Of a DNA stretch of 64,000 nucleotides, positions 23,770 through 33,245 are shown in pieces. Origin of the DNA: an uncultured Clostridia bacterium (GTDB lineage Bacteria > Bacillota > Clostridia > TANB77 > CAG-508); assembly GCA_934153805.1 (NCBI GenBank), contig CAKPFO010000006.1, forward strand, positions 1 to 64,000, written 5' to 3'. The position numbers were made by a program, and so were the translations under genes. The first letter of the stretch is position 1; every line of letters starts with the position of its first letter. Under the pieces are notes generated by a model. It was not told where the DNA came from and searched no databases. It saw only the letters and a list, made by a program, of their open reading frames with translations.

Positions 23770-26602
23770 CTATTTTTCTAAATACTTCTTTAAAAATCTT
23801 CCTGTATAGCTTTGTTCATTTCTAACTATTTGTTCTGGAGAGCCTACTGCGACAATTTGTCCACCTTTGTCTCCTCCTTCTGGTCCCAAATCTATAATGT
23901 AGTCTGCTGTTTTTATTAAATCCAAATTGTGTTCTATTACTACTATGCTATTGCCTGTATCTACTAAACGTTGCAAAATATCAACTAGTCTATGAACATC
24001 TGCAATATGTAATCCAGTCGTTGGCTCGTCTAATATATAAAGTGTTTTCCCTGTTGCCTTTTTAGAAAGCTCTGTTGCTAATTTAACACGTTGTGCTTCT
24101 CCACCAGACAATGTTGTAGAAGGCTGTCCTAATTTTATATAGCCTAAACCTACATCATTTAAAGTTTGTATCTTATTTTTTATTTTAGGTACATTTTTAA
24201 AGAATTCTAGTGCTTCTTCTACTGTCATATCTAATACATCAGAAATAGTCTTTCCTTTATATTTTACCTCTAAAGTTTCTTTATTATATCGCTTTCCATG
24301 ACATACCTCGCAAGGAACATATACGTCTGGTAAAAAGTGCATTTCTATTTTTAATATTCCATCTCCGTTGCAAGCTTCACATCTTCCACCTGCCACGTTA
24401 AAGCTAAATCTACCTTTGTCATATCCACGCATTTTAGCTTCGTTTGTTCCTGCAAATAAATCACGAATAAAATCAAATACTCCAGTATATGTTGCAGGAT
24501 TAGAACGAGGTGTTCTTCCTATTGGTGATTGGTCTATATTTATTATCTTGTCTATATTATCTATTCCTTTTATTTCTTTACACTTACCTGGTTTTTCGTT
24601 AGAACCGTTTAAGTCTCTTGCTATTGTTTTATACAATATCTCATTTACTAATGTACTTTTTCCTGAGCCAGATACTCCAGTTACGCATACAAATTGTCCT
24701 AGTGGAATTTTTAGGTTTATATTTTTTAAATTATGTTCAGTTGCTCCCTTTATTTCTATAGCTCTTCCGTTTGATTTTCTTCTTTTAGTTGGAACCTTAA
24801 TTTGTTTTCTTCCACTTAGATAGTCTCCTGTAGCCGAGCCCTCTACTTTTTTAATTTCTTCAGCCGTTCCGCTGTGCCATCACTCTACCACCATGTACAC
24901 CTGCACCTGGTCCAATATCTATTATTTGGTCTGCTGCATACATAGTATCTTCATCATGTTCTACAACTAAAACCGTGTTTCCTAAATCTCGCAATTTTTT
25001 TAGTGTTGCTATAAGTTTATCATTGTCTCTTTGATGAAGTCCAATGCTTGGCTCGTCTAATATATATAGGACTCCTGTTAGTCCAGAACCAATTTGTGTA
25101 GCTAGACGTATACGTTGAGCCTCTCCACCTGAAAGCGTTCCTGCGCTTCTTGAAAGTGTTAAATACTCAAGTCCAACATCCATTAAAAATTGTAACCTTT
25201 TGTTTAATTCTTTAAGAATTTGGTCAGCTATTATACTATCTTTTTTGCTTAATTCTAATGAATTTAAATAGTCTTTTATTTTGTCTACAGACATATCTGT
25301 TAACTCATTTATGTTTTTATCTCCAACTTTTACAGATAAGCTGTTTTTACTTAATCTTGAACCTTTACAAGTTGGGCAATCACTATCGCTCATGTACATT
25401 TCATAAAAATCACGCATTCCTTGTGATTTAGTCTCGCTGTGTCTTCTTTCTAGAGTTGGTATTACACCTTCAAAAGGCTGTGAAAACCTTCTTGTCCCTG
25501 ATGGAGATGTATATTCAAAATCAATAATTTCCGTTCCTGTACCATATAAGATTTTGTCTAAAAATTCTCGTGGTAATTTCTTAATTGGAACATCTTTTAT
25601 TTTAACACCATAATGTTTAGCAATGCTTTCAAAATACATTTTGGCCATAGTGTCGCCTTTTTTCATAGTACTTGCTCCAAAAGCTTTTACTCCATCATAT
25701 AAAGTTTTTGTTTTGTCTGGTATAATTAAGTCTTCATCCATTTTCATTAAAAATCCTAACCCACTACAAGTTGGACAAGCACCAAATGGATTGTTAAAAG
25801 AAAACATTCTTGGTGATAATTCGCCTATGCTAATACCGCAGTCAGGGCATGCATAATTCCCGCTAAATAGTTTTTCCTCATTAGTTGTTGCATTTTGAAC
25901 TAATGCTAAGTTATCTGCATATTTAAAAGCAATTTCTATATCTTCTGCAAGTCTTGAACGTATATCTTCTTTTACAACTAGTCTATCAATTACAAGTTCT
26001 ATAACATGTCTCTTCTTTTTATCTATGTCTAAATCATCAGAAAGTTCTACCATTTGTCCATCTATACGAGCACGCACAAAACCTTCTTTTTGATAGCCCT
26101 CTATTTGCTTTACAAATTCTCCTTTTCTGTCTCTTACAACTGGAGCAAATATTTGTATTTTTGTTCCTTCTTCCATTTGCATAATTATATCTACAACTTG
26201 ATCTACTGTTTGCTTTTCAATTCTTTTACCACAGCTTGGACAGTATGGTACACCTATTCTTGCATATAATAGACGAATGTAGTCATATATTTCTGTTACT
26301 GTTCCTACAGTTGAACGTGGATTTTTAGATGTTGTTTTTTGGTCTATTGATATTGCTGGTGATAGTCCATCTATAGATTCTACATCTGGTTTTTCCATTA
26401 ATCCTAAAAATTGTCTAGCATAACTAGATAGACTTTCTACATATCTTCTTTGTCCTTCTGCATATAAAGTATCAAATGCTAAAGATGATTTTCCAGAACC
26501 TGAAAGACCTGTTATTACAACTAGCTTGTCTCTTGGAATTTCTAAATCTATATTTTTTAAGTTGTGCACTTTAGCACCCTTAATTACTATTTTATCATTC
26601 AT
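23770..26602 (-). CDS. uvrA: UvrABC system protein A, interrupted by a 1-nt insertion
   Basis: DNA damage-recognition ATPase of nucleotide excision repair. The first frame (26602 down to 24860) has Walker A VVITGLSGSGKSSLAFDTLY, the zinc motif CPSCGKR, CPDCGISIGELSPRMFSFN, the ABC signature LSGGEAQRIRLATQ and DEPSIGLHQRD. It then ends abnormally after GAGVHGGRVMAQ. The second frame resumes with GTAEEIKKVEG, and goes on with the second Walker A (VTGVSGSGKSTLVNEI), CEACNGDGI, LSGGEAQRVKLAT and DEPTTGLH. Removing one G near 24871 (plus strand, after GTTCC) restores a continuous ~943-aa protein of normal length. All motifs are intact, so either a recent mutation or a sequence error. Confidence 0.93.
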
Positions 26603-26816
26603 TGTTTTGCCTCCTCAATTTATCTATTGCAGTTCTAAAACTGTAAGTACCGTTATTATACTATATTTTTGTTATAAAAACAAGAGTTTGGTAAACATTT
26701 CCTCTAGCAAAAATTTATATACTATAATTTATAGATTGTAAGTGCTATGTTATCATTTTTATGCAACATTTTATTTGTATACAATATATATTTATTGTCA
26801 AAACATTCAATTTGGC

Positions 26817-26845
26817 TTGCTAAATATAGAAAAATGTGTTATTAT
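26817..26845 (+). promoter_or_regulatory. Sigma-A promoter of the 26905 gene
   Basis: TTGCTA, 17-bp spacer, TATTAT, 59 bases before the ATG at 26905. Confidence 0.6.
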
Positions 26846-26904
26846 GTAAATATGTTTATTAGTAACATCATTAACTAAGACTTTAGTTTATAAGGAGGAC
26901 TTAT

Positions 26905-27195
26905 ATGGGAACAACAGTAACTTTAGAAGAAAAACTTTGGTCAGAAGCGGATTTTGGTATGTTCCATTCATACGAAGTTATAACAAAGGCAAAAGCATCC
27001 GAACTTCGGAAGGAAGGTTTTATTGTAACAGATTCCAAGGATAAGAAAACCTTCCCTCGTCTGCACCGAATATATTGGGGGCAGGCAGTTGTGGAGTGTG
27101 ATAATGTCCATGCATTAAATGCAAAGGACGCAAAATATACATTTCCACAGCAGTTATGGATAACATCCATGCAAAATAGAAACATATTAGAATAA
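26905..27195 (+). CDS. Hypothetical protein, 96 aa, atypical composition
   Basis: Unrecognised. Starts MGTTVTLEEKLWSEADFGMF after AAGGAGGACTTAT. Contains helix-like ITKAKASELRKEGFIV, then DKKTFPRLHRIYWGQAVVEC and an aromatic end (YTFPQQLWITSM). No membrane segment. GC and codon choice (CTG, CGT, GGG, CAG) differ from the AT-rich neighbours, suggesting transfer. It has its own promoter and a perfect 19-bp terminator, so it is an independent unit set against the surrounding minus-strand genes. Confidence 0.6.
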   Translation: MGTTVTLEEKLWSEADFGMFHSYEVITKAKASELRKEGFIVTDSKDKKTFPRLHRIYWGQAVVECDNVHALNAKDAKYTFPQQLWITSMQNRNILE

Positions 27196-27233
27196 ACAAT
27201 AAAAGGAGCAAAAGTTTGCTCCTTTTATTGTTT
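27194..27233 (+). terminator. Bidirectional terminator after the 26905 gene
   Basis: AAACAATAAAAGGAGCAAA (27194-27212) and its exact complement (27215-27233): 19-bp perfect stem, minimal centre, T-rich exits both ways. It probably also ends cysE transcription from the other side. Confidence 0.85.
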
Positions 27234-27316
27234 ATTAAGAAAATGATATTACAAAAGTTTTTTCCAGAGAGTGTACCTCTTAACAATATTTGAACTTGCA
27301 CATAATCTTTAAATAA

Positions 27317-27850
27317 TCATTTTATTCTAATTGCTCTTATTACTGTTTTCCCCGGTATTCCAACAACTGTAGAATTGTCCTCTACATTTTTTAGTACAAC
27401 TGCATTGGCTCCTATCTTTACATTGTTGCCAATTTTTATAGGGCCAAGAACTTTTGCTCCGCAACCAACAATAACCTTATTTCCTAAATCTGGATGTCTT
27501 TTATATTTATCTTTTCCTGTTCCGCCTAAAGTAACTCCATGGTACAATGTACAGTCATTTCCTATTGTAGTAGTTTCTCCTATTACTATTCCCATTCCAT
27601 GGTCTATAAATAGTCTTCTTCCTATTTTTGCCCCTGGGTGTATTTCTATTCCAGTAAAAAATCTTGCTATTTGTGAATTTAACCTTGCTAAAAATTTCAA
27701 ATGGCATTTATATAAAAAATGTGATACTCTATGAAATACTAGTATATGAAAGCCCGGATATAGAATTATTACTTCTAATATGTTTCTTGAAGCGGGGTCT
27801 TTTTTTTGTATATTTTTTGCATCTTCATATAATTCTCTAAATAATTTCAT
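27317..27850 (-). CDS. cysE: Serine O-acetyltransferase CysE/EpsC
   Basis: Acetyl-CoA:L-serine O-acetyltransferase, first step of cysteine synthesis. Short Clostridia/EpsC-type (177 aa): MKLFRELYEDAKNIQKKDPA, then the left-handed beta-helix with IEIHPGAKIGRRLFIDHGMG, which carries the catalytic His-Asp region, and GETTTIGNDCTLYHGVTLGG, GCGAKVLGPIKIGNNVKIGA. The start is MKLF at 27850 (AGGTGA five bases upstream); the longer frame has no ribosome site. No cysK is adjacent. Element C lies upstream in the same orientation. Confidence 0.93.
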   Translation of the reverse strand: MKLFRELYEDAKNIQKKDPASRNILEVIILYPGFHILVFHRVSHFLYKCHLKFLARLNSQIARFFTGIEIHPGAKIGRRLFIDHGMGIVIGETTTIGNDCTLYHGVTLGGTGKDKYKRHPDLGNKVIVGCGAKVLGPIKIGNNVKIGANAVVLKNVEDNSTVVGIPGKTVIRAIRIK

Positions 27851-27906
27851 AAAATCACCTAGTATATAATACACGAAATGCAATTATAATGTTACAATTA
27901 GCACAT

Positions 27907-28102
27907 ATAATAAGTCTATAATTTTATAATATATTTTTTTGTCTCCTAGTTCGAGCTAAATTATTTAGAAATTCTAATATAAATTTTACGGGACCCTTTC
28001 AATAAATGAACATTCCACGTAAAATTTATATAAGAATTACTACAATAATTTTCTCTCAAGGCGTCGACTGCAAAATATATTATAAAATTATAGACTTATT
28101 AT
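27907..28102 (-). repeat. Dispersed palindromic element, copy C
   Basis: Arms 27907-27937 and 28072-28102 are perfectly complementary over 31 bp. The core is almost identical to copy B, yet the outer arm sequences differ from those of B. It starts 14 bases after the uvrB stop and stands where a terminator would be expected. No open frame. Confidence 0.85.
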
Positions 28103-28116
28103 TTATATATTGTATT

Positions 28117-30073
28117 TTACAAATTTTGTTGCAATTCTTTTATTTTGTCACGCAATTCTGCTGCTTTTTCAAATTCCATTTGAGACGCATACTTTAACAT
28201 TTCATCTGTCAATTTATTAATTATTCCTTGAATATCTACGTCTTTATCTAAATTGTATTCTTCTTGCGCTTCTGCCACAATACTTGCCTTTATTGTATCT
28301 CTTATAGACTTTTTAATTGTTTGAGGAACAATTCCATGTACTCTGTTATACTCTTCTTGTATTTTTCTTCTCCTATTAGTCTCACTAATTGCCTTTTCCA
28401 TACTCTCTGTAAGTTCATCAGCATACATTATAACTTTACCCTCAGTGTTTCTTGCAGCACGTCCAATTGTTTGTATTAAAGAACGTTCCGAACGTAAAAA
28501 ACCTTCTTTATCAGCATCCAATATTGCAACAAGAGAAACCTCTGGAATATCTAGTCCTTCTCTTAAAAGATTTATTCCAACTAGCACATCAAACTCTCCA
28601 ATTCTTAAGCTTCTTATTATTTCCATTCTTTCTAGCGCTTTAATATCAGAATGCATATATCTTACCTTTATTCCAATTCCTGCTAAGTAATCAGTCAAAT
28701 CCTCTGCCATTTTTTTAGTAAGAGTTGTAACTAATACTCTATCCCCTATTTCCACCTTTTGTCTAATTTGTTCAATTAAATCATCTATTTGGTTTGCAAC
28801 AGGTTTTACCTCTATCTTAGGGTCCAATAGTCCAGTAGGACGTATTATTTGTTCTACAACATTATCTTTAGAATGTTCTTTTTCATATTCTGCAGGTGTT
28901 GCACTGACAAATATACATTGATTAATTCTTTGCTCAAATTCTTCAAATTTAAGAGGTCTGTTGTCAAAAGCAGATGGAAGCCTAAACCCATAATTTACTA
29001 ATGATTCTTTCCTTGCTCTATCTCCATTATACATAGCTCTTACTTGTGGTATAGTAGCATGAGACTCGTCTATTAGTAATAAAAAGTCTTTTGGGAAATA
29101 GTCAAATAGTGTAAACGGTGGACTTCCTGGCTCTCTACCACTTATGTGTCTAGAGTAATTTTCTATGCCTTGACAAAATCCTGTTTCTTTCATCATTTCT
29201 ATGTCAAAATTTGTTCTTTCTTCTATTCTTTGAGCTTCTATAAGTTTACCTTGACTTTTAAAATATTCTACACGTTCTTCTTTTTCTTTGTCTATAGTTT
29301 GTATTGCTCTTTCCATTTTTTCTGATGTCGTTACATAGTGAGAATTTGGGAATATTACAACATGATTTCTCGTTGCTTGAGCTTTACCTGTAAGTGGATT
29401 AATTTCAGAGACCTTTTCTATTTCATCTCCCCAGAATTCTACTCGAATTGCCGTTTCGCTTTCATCTGAAGGATATATTTCTACTATATCTCCTTTAGCT
29501 CTAAAAGTTCCTCTTTTAAAATCTAATTCATTTCGTGTATATTGCATATTTATTAATTTTTTAAGCATTTTATTTCTTTCAACTTGCATTCCTGGTCTTA
29601 AAGAAACCGCCATGTTTTCATAATCAATTGGGTCTCCTAAACCATATATACATGAAACAGATGCTACTATTATTGTGTCTCTTGTTTCGAATAAAGAAGC
29701 GGTTGCACTATGACGTAGTTTATCTATTTCATCGTTTACAGAAGAATCTTTTTCTATATATGTATCTGATTGTGGTATATATGCCTCTGGTTGATAATAG
29801 TCATAGTAAGACACAAAATATTCCACATTGTTTTCTGGAAAGAATTCTTTAAATTCGGAATATAATTGCCCAGCTAAAGTTTTATTGTGTGCTAAAACAA
29901 GTGTTGGCTTTTGCACTTTTTCAATAATATTGGCCATTGTAAAAGTTTTTCCGTGAACCTGTTACTCCTAACAATGTTTGAAACTTTTTACCTTCTTCTA
30001 TTCCTTTTGATAAATATTCTATTGCCTTAGGTTGGTCACCTGTTGGCTTATATTCTGAGTGTAATTTAAACAT
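28117..30073 (-). CDS. uvrB: UvrABC system protein B, interrupted by a 1-nt insertion in Walker A
   Basis: Helicase-like damage verification subunit of nucleotide excision repair. ATG at 30073 (after GAGGAGGG) starts MFKLHSEYKPTGDQPKAIEY and reads to LLGVTGS. There the frame breaks: TCA C GGA AAA ACT. Removing the extra base (G at 29953 on the plus strand, after TTTCC) restores GVTGSGKTFTMANII and the long downstream frame. That frame has YFVSYYDYYQPEAYIPQSDT, DYFPKDFLLLIDESHATIPQ, FVSATP, LLREGLDIPEVSLVAILDAD and the C-terminal UVR motif ASQMEFEKAAELRDKIKEL. The restored length is 651 aa, normal. As given, the Walker A lysine is out of frame. Confidence 0.93.
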
Positions 30074-30084
30074 TTTTCCCTCCT

Positions 30085-31098
30085 CTAAATGTTATTTAAA
30101 TTTTTAGTTTCTATTATCAGCTCATCAAAATCAGAAATATAATTTTTATCTTGCACTATTCTATATTTTTTATATTCCTCCAAAGCCAATTTATCCGCTA
30201 TTTCTCTTTTTATTTTTCCATTATCTTTTAATATGTTATATTCATTTATTTTTAAAAATATTTCTAGCTTATCTTTCCATTCTTGCATTGATATAATTTT
30301 ACCTAATTTTACTTGTCTTTCTGCATAATCAAGATACATTGATACTAGATTATTTAATTCTGTAATTTCTTCTTGTGACAAATAATTTTTGGCTATTGTA
30401 ACATCTGTTTCAAGAATTTTCCCATCTGGTGCATTTTTCCACGTTGTTAATCCCATATTTTCTTTTTTACTATCTACTCTATTATAGATAATTTCAGGTG
30501 CTGTCATACCTGTAATTGCAAAATGTAACTTATTTTGGACATTTTTATAAAACTCTTGTGTTGTTTCACTATTTTTATCATAGTCAAAACTACATTCTTT
30601 ATATATGTCAGTTATTTTTTGATAAAATCTTCTTTCACTTGCTCTTATTTCCTTTATTTTAACTAATAATTCATCAAAATAATCTTTTCCAAATTTTGGT
30701 CCATTTTTTAGCATTTCACTATTAACAACAAACCCTTTTTTTATATATTCTTTTAAAGTTTTTGTTGCCCAGATTCTAAAATCTGTTGCTTCTTTTGAAT
30801 TTACTCTATAGCCAACTGCTATAATAGCATCTAAGCTATAAAAGTTTGTATTATATTTTTTTCCATCTGAAGCAGTTACTCTAATTTTTTGAGTAACTGA
30901 CTCTTGTTCTAATTCTTTAGCTTTAAAGATATTTTGTAAATGATATGTAATATTGTTTTCGGCTACGTTGAATAGTTTAGACATTGATTTTTGAGTTAAC
31001 CAAAAATCTTCTTCGTTATATAAAACTTCTACTGATATATTTTCATTATTTTGACTTTGGTATATGATTAAATCTTTTAAATCCTTTATATTATTCAA
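30085..31098 (-). CDS. RhuM family protein
   Basis: RhuM/virulence-associated family (COG3943), DNA-binding-like proteins common on mobile and pathogenicity elements. Landmarks: FWLTQKSMSKLFNVAENNIT (helix-turn-helix-like), ESVTQKIRVTASDGKKYNTN, FYSLDAIIAVGYRVNS, RIWATKTLKEYIKKGF, then a helical half with EIRASERRFYQKITDIY and ITGMTAPEIIYNRVDS. Its function is unknown; it often travels with restriction systems, none of which is seen here. The TTG at 31098 (eight bases after AAAGGTGG) fits best; GTG at 31110 overlaps the site. It lies 11 bases before uvrB. Confidence 0.85.
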   Translation of the reverse strand: MNNIKDLKDLIIYQSQNNENISVEVLYNEEDFWLTQKSMSKLFNVAENNITYHLQNIFKAKELEQESVTQKIRVTASDGKKYNTNFYSLDAIIAVGYRVNSKEATDFRIWATKTLKEYIKKGFVVNSEMLKNGPKFGKDYFDELLVKIKEIRASERRFYQKITDIYKECSFDYDKNSETTQEFYKNVQNKLHFAITGMTAPEIIYNRVDSKKENMGLTTWKNAPDGKILETDVTIAKNYLSQEEITELNNLVSMYLDYAERQVKLGKIISMQEWKDKLEIFLKINEYNILKDNGKIKREIADKLALEEYKKYRIVQDKNYISDFDELIIETKNLNNI

Positions 31099-31248
31099 TT
31101 TAAAATCCACCTTTCAGCATAAATTTGTCATGAACTTTTGTTTGTATTTTACAATAAAATTATTCATATGTCAATAATTCTTATCAAATTTGTCTAAATA
31201 AAAGTTATAGGATAATGGTTTTCGTTTACATTTTATAAGAAATAGTTG

Positions 31249-31413
31249 AAATATAAGCTTGTAATGAAATGACGAATTCGCATGGAGAAATTTTAGAAAT
31301 TCTTATGTAGTTTTATGGTAAAAGTTCACATTAGCAAAAAAGGACCAATAAAGCAAATTAGAATTTTTTTACATAAATTTTTTTATCCATTTTATTGACA
31401 AGTTTGTATATTT
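31249..31413 (+). repeat. Dispersed palindromic element, copy D (diverged)
   Basis: Core ATGACGAATTCGCATGGAG, AAATTTTAGAAATTCT and TTTTATGG...GTTCA aligns with copy A on the same strand. Arms 31249-31270 and 31389-31413 pair imperfectly (about 22 pairs with small indels and G-U). The right arm overlaps the -35 box of the promoter at 31395. It lies in the 350-bp gap between the divergent RhuM and HNH genes. Confidence 0.6.
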
Positions 31414-31423
31414 AAATTATTAT
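31395..31423 (+). promoter_or_regulatory. Sigma-A promoter of the HNH gene
   Basis: TTGACA, 17-bp spacer, TATTAT, 41 bases before the ATG at 31464. The -35 box is consensus and lies within the right arm of element D, so folding of D could affect its use. Confidence 0.7.
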
Positions 31424-31463
31424 AAGGGCAAACCACATTGTATTATGAAAGGAGATGTTTCAA

Positions 31464-32105
31464 ATGAAAATTCCTTTACCAGAAAGCTATTCATACATGG
31501 ATATCGCAGATGTTACAAATGAGACATTGCATATTCATAAAATTGGGTATTTTCAAGATTTAATGTATGACTTGACTTATGCTCTCGCACCTGTCACAAA
31601 TTGTCATTACTGTAACAAGCCACTTTCTCGGAATAAATCTACCTTAGACCATATGTATCCGCGTTATTTGGGTGGCCCTACTATTCCAAATAATCTAATC
31701 GTTTCGTGCATGGAATGTAATTCTCACAAGTCAAACCTGAACGTAGAAGAATTTGCCTTTTATAATTCTTTGAAAAACGAAAATTTAAAGAGTCAATACT
31801 TTAGAGAAATAACTCTTTTAAAGCACTTTCAAAAGAAATGGTACAGTCCTGTTCTACCTAAAGATTGGCTTACAGATGAACCTGTAGATAAAATTATAGT
31901 ATATTTCTTTATCGGTGAAGGTCTTAATGGCAAATCTTATACTAAAACTCAAAAGACTTATCAAAAGTATGGACATATTTGTAGACCTATTATAGTAGAT
32001 AAAAATTTAAAACTGTTAGATGGCTTTAATGTTCTTTTATTTGCTAAAAATAATTCTATAACTACAGTTCCTACAATTATTCTTGAAAATGTGGAGTTAG
32101 ACTAA
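31464..32105 (+). CDS. HNH endonuclease domain protein with ParB-like C-terminus
   Basis: 213 residues. HNH nuclease core: NCHYCNKPLSRNKSTLDHMY, PRYLGGPTIPNNLIVSCMEC and NSHKSN, giving paired CxxC zinc ligands and the H-N-H set. The C-terminal ~45 residues (ICRPIIVDKNLKLLDGFNVL, LFAKNNSITTVPTIIL) match the ParB/sulfiredoxin-like core 'I-V-D...L-D-G...R..A...vP', with Phe-Asn in place of the usual H-R. The start is ATG 31464, nine bases after AGGAG. A single-gene unit with its own promoter and terminator. Possibly a DNA defence or mobile-element protein; role unknown. Confidence 0.75.
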   Translation: MKIPLPESYSYMDIADVTNETLHIHKIGYFQDLMYDLTYALAPVTNCHYCNKPLSRNKSTLDHMYPRYLGGPTIPNNLIVSCMECNSHKSNLNVEEFAFYNSLKNENLKSQYFREITLLKHFQKKWYSPVLPKDWLTDEPVDKIIVYFFIGEGLNGKSYTKTQKTYQKYGHICRPIIVDKNLKLLDGFNVLLFAKNNSITTVPTIILENVELD

Positions 32106-32173
32106 GTTTTTTCTAGCAAAAGTATAGCTTCAATTTGTATAATAAGTAGTTTAATAAATATTTCTATTATACC

Positions 32174-32210
32174 AAAAGATATCCAACTATTATGCAGTTG
32201 GATATCTTTT
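32174..32210 (+). terminator. Bidirectional terminator between the HNH gene and smpB
   Basis: AAAAGATATCCAACT (32174-32188) pairs exactly with AGTTGGATATCTTTT (32196-32210); T-runs both ways. It overlaps the last seven codons of smpB. Confidence 0.88.
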
Positions 32211-32633
32211 TATATACATTTGTGCATCTTTTTTCTTTAAGTCTTCACGTTTGTCGTAAAGTTTTTTTCCTTTTCCTATTCCTAATTCTAGCTTAACTTT
32301 ATTTCCTTTAAAGTATAAACTTACTGGCACTAATGTATAGCCTTTTTGGCTTATTAGCCCTATAAGCTTTCGTATTTCTTGCTTGTTTAATAATAGTTTT
32401 CTGTCTCTCAATGGGTCTTTATTAAATATGTTTCCATGTTCATATGGACTTATATGCATAGAGTGAATGTAGACCTCACCATTTTTTATGCTAGCATAAC
32501 TATCTTTTAAATTTACTTTTCCATTTCTTATAGATTTTATCTCTGTACCAGCTAAGACAATTCCTGTTTCAATTGTGTCTGTAATATTGTAATTATGTCT
32601 TGCTACTGGATTTTTGGCTATTACATTAGTCAT
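32190..32633 (-). CDS. smpB: SsrA-binding protein SmpB
   Basis: Binds tmRNA and delivers it to stalled ribosomes for trans-translation. Core: VIAKNPVARHNYNITDTIET, GIVLAGTEIKSIRNGKVNLK, YIHSMHISPYEHGN, RKLLLNKQEIRKLIGLI, GYTLVPVSLYFKG and GKGKKLYDKREDLKKKDAQ. The usual C-terminal helix (R-D-I/x-R-x-x-R) is replaced by MYIKRYPTA, encoded inside the terminator stem, so the tail is slightly short. Start at MTNV (32633); ATG 32645 is possible since GGG sits right before it. No tmRNA gene was seen beside it. Confidence 0.92.
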   Translation of the reverse strand: MTNVIAKNPVARHNYNITDTIETGIVLAGTEIKSIRNGKVNLKDSYASIKNGEVYIHSMHISPYEHGNIFNKDPLRDRKLLLNKQEIRKLIGLISQKGYTLVPVSLYFKGNKVKLELGIGKGKKLYDKREDLKKKDAQMYIKRYPTA

Positions 32634-32652
32634 AATTAAGTTCATCCCTTTT

Positions 32653-33087
32653 TTAGTAATTATTGTTTTTATTATTGTAAGTGTTATTTTGTTTAGCATA
32701 CATCCAAACTAGAGCTATAATTACTATTCCAACAATTGCCATAATAATCCATGTCCACATTGTAGAATTTATTCCTGTATTTCCCGCAGAATTTGTTCTG
32801 ACTGTAGTTCTAGTTGCTGTATAATTTGTATTATTTGTTGTTCTTGTATTTTGCTCATTCTTTCCAGATGTCATATTCTCCATAGTGTTTTTACCTGCAT
32901 CTGTGACATTTTTTATTCCTTCAGATACTCCTTTTCCTACATCTTCTACTACATTTTCAGCTCCACCTACTACATTTCTTATACCATCTACAGCTGAAGA
33001 AGTTGTATTATTAGCAAAACAATATGAGCATGAAACTGCAAGAATTGCAAATACTGTTAATATAGCTATATAAATTTTTCTTTTCAT
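32653..33087 (-). CDS. Secreted/anchored Thr-Asn-rich hypothetical protein
   Basis: 144 residues. A signal peptide (KRKIYIAILTVFAILAVSC, with a Cys that could act as lipobox-like site, SCSYC) leads to a region of V/G/E/N repeats (VVGGAENVVEDVGKGVSEGI, KNVTDAGKNTMENM). A Thr/Asn-rich stretch follows, then a C-terminal membrane helix (WTWIIMAIVGIVIIALVWMY) and an Asn tail. The layout matches the next gene (33246-33566), so the two are probably paralogous surface proteins. The 3' end overlaps the open frame upstream of smpB. No known domain. Confidence 0.65.
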   Translation of the reverse strand: MKRKIYIAILTVFAILAVSCSYCFANNTTSSAVDGIRNVVGGAENVVEDVGKGVSEGIKNVTDAGKNTMENMTSGKNEQNTRTTNNTNYTATRTTVRTNSAGNTGINSTMWTWIIMAIVGIVIIALVWMYAKQNNTYNNKNNNY

Positions 33088-33245
33088 AATAAACCTCCTT
33101 ATATATATTAAAGTCTATTTTTTTAATTTAAACTCAATATTATTATTTAAATTTAAAAATAAAATATACATAAAAAAGTAAACTAGAAAAAAATTCATTT
33201 ATAAAATTGCTTTTTTTAGAAATAATAAGAATATCATATTTAAGT

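Noticed and set aside
26901..27301. Minus-strand frames opposite the 26905 gene (94 and 93 codons)
   Set aside because: The plus-strand frame has AAGGAGG, a promoter and a terminator; the minus frames have none and overlap the terminator hairpin.
16208..28102. Elements A-C as riboswitches for murD, cysE or the CBS gene
   Set aside because: Copy A faces away from the CBS gene, the downstream genes share no pathway, and no known riboswitch motif was recognised.
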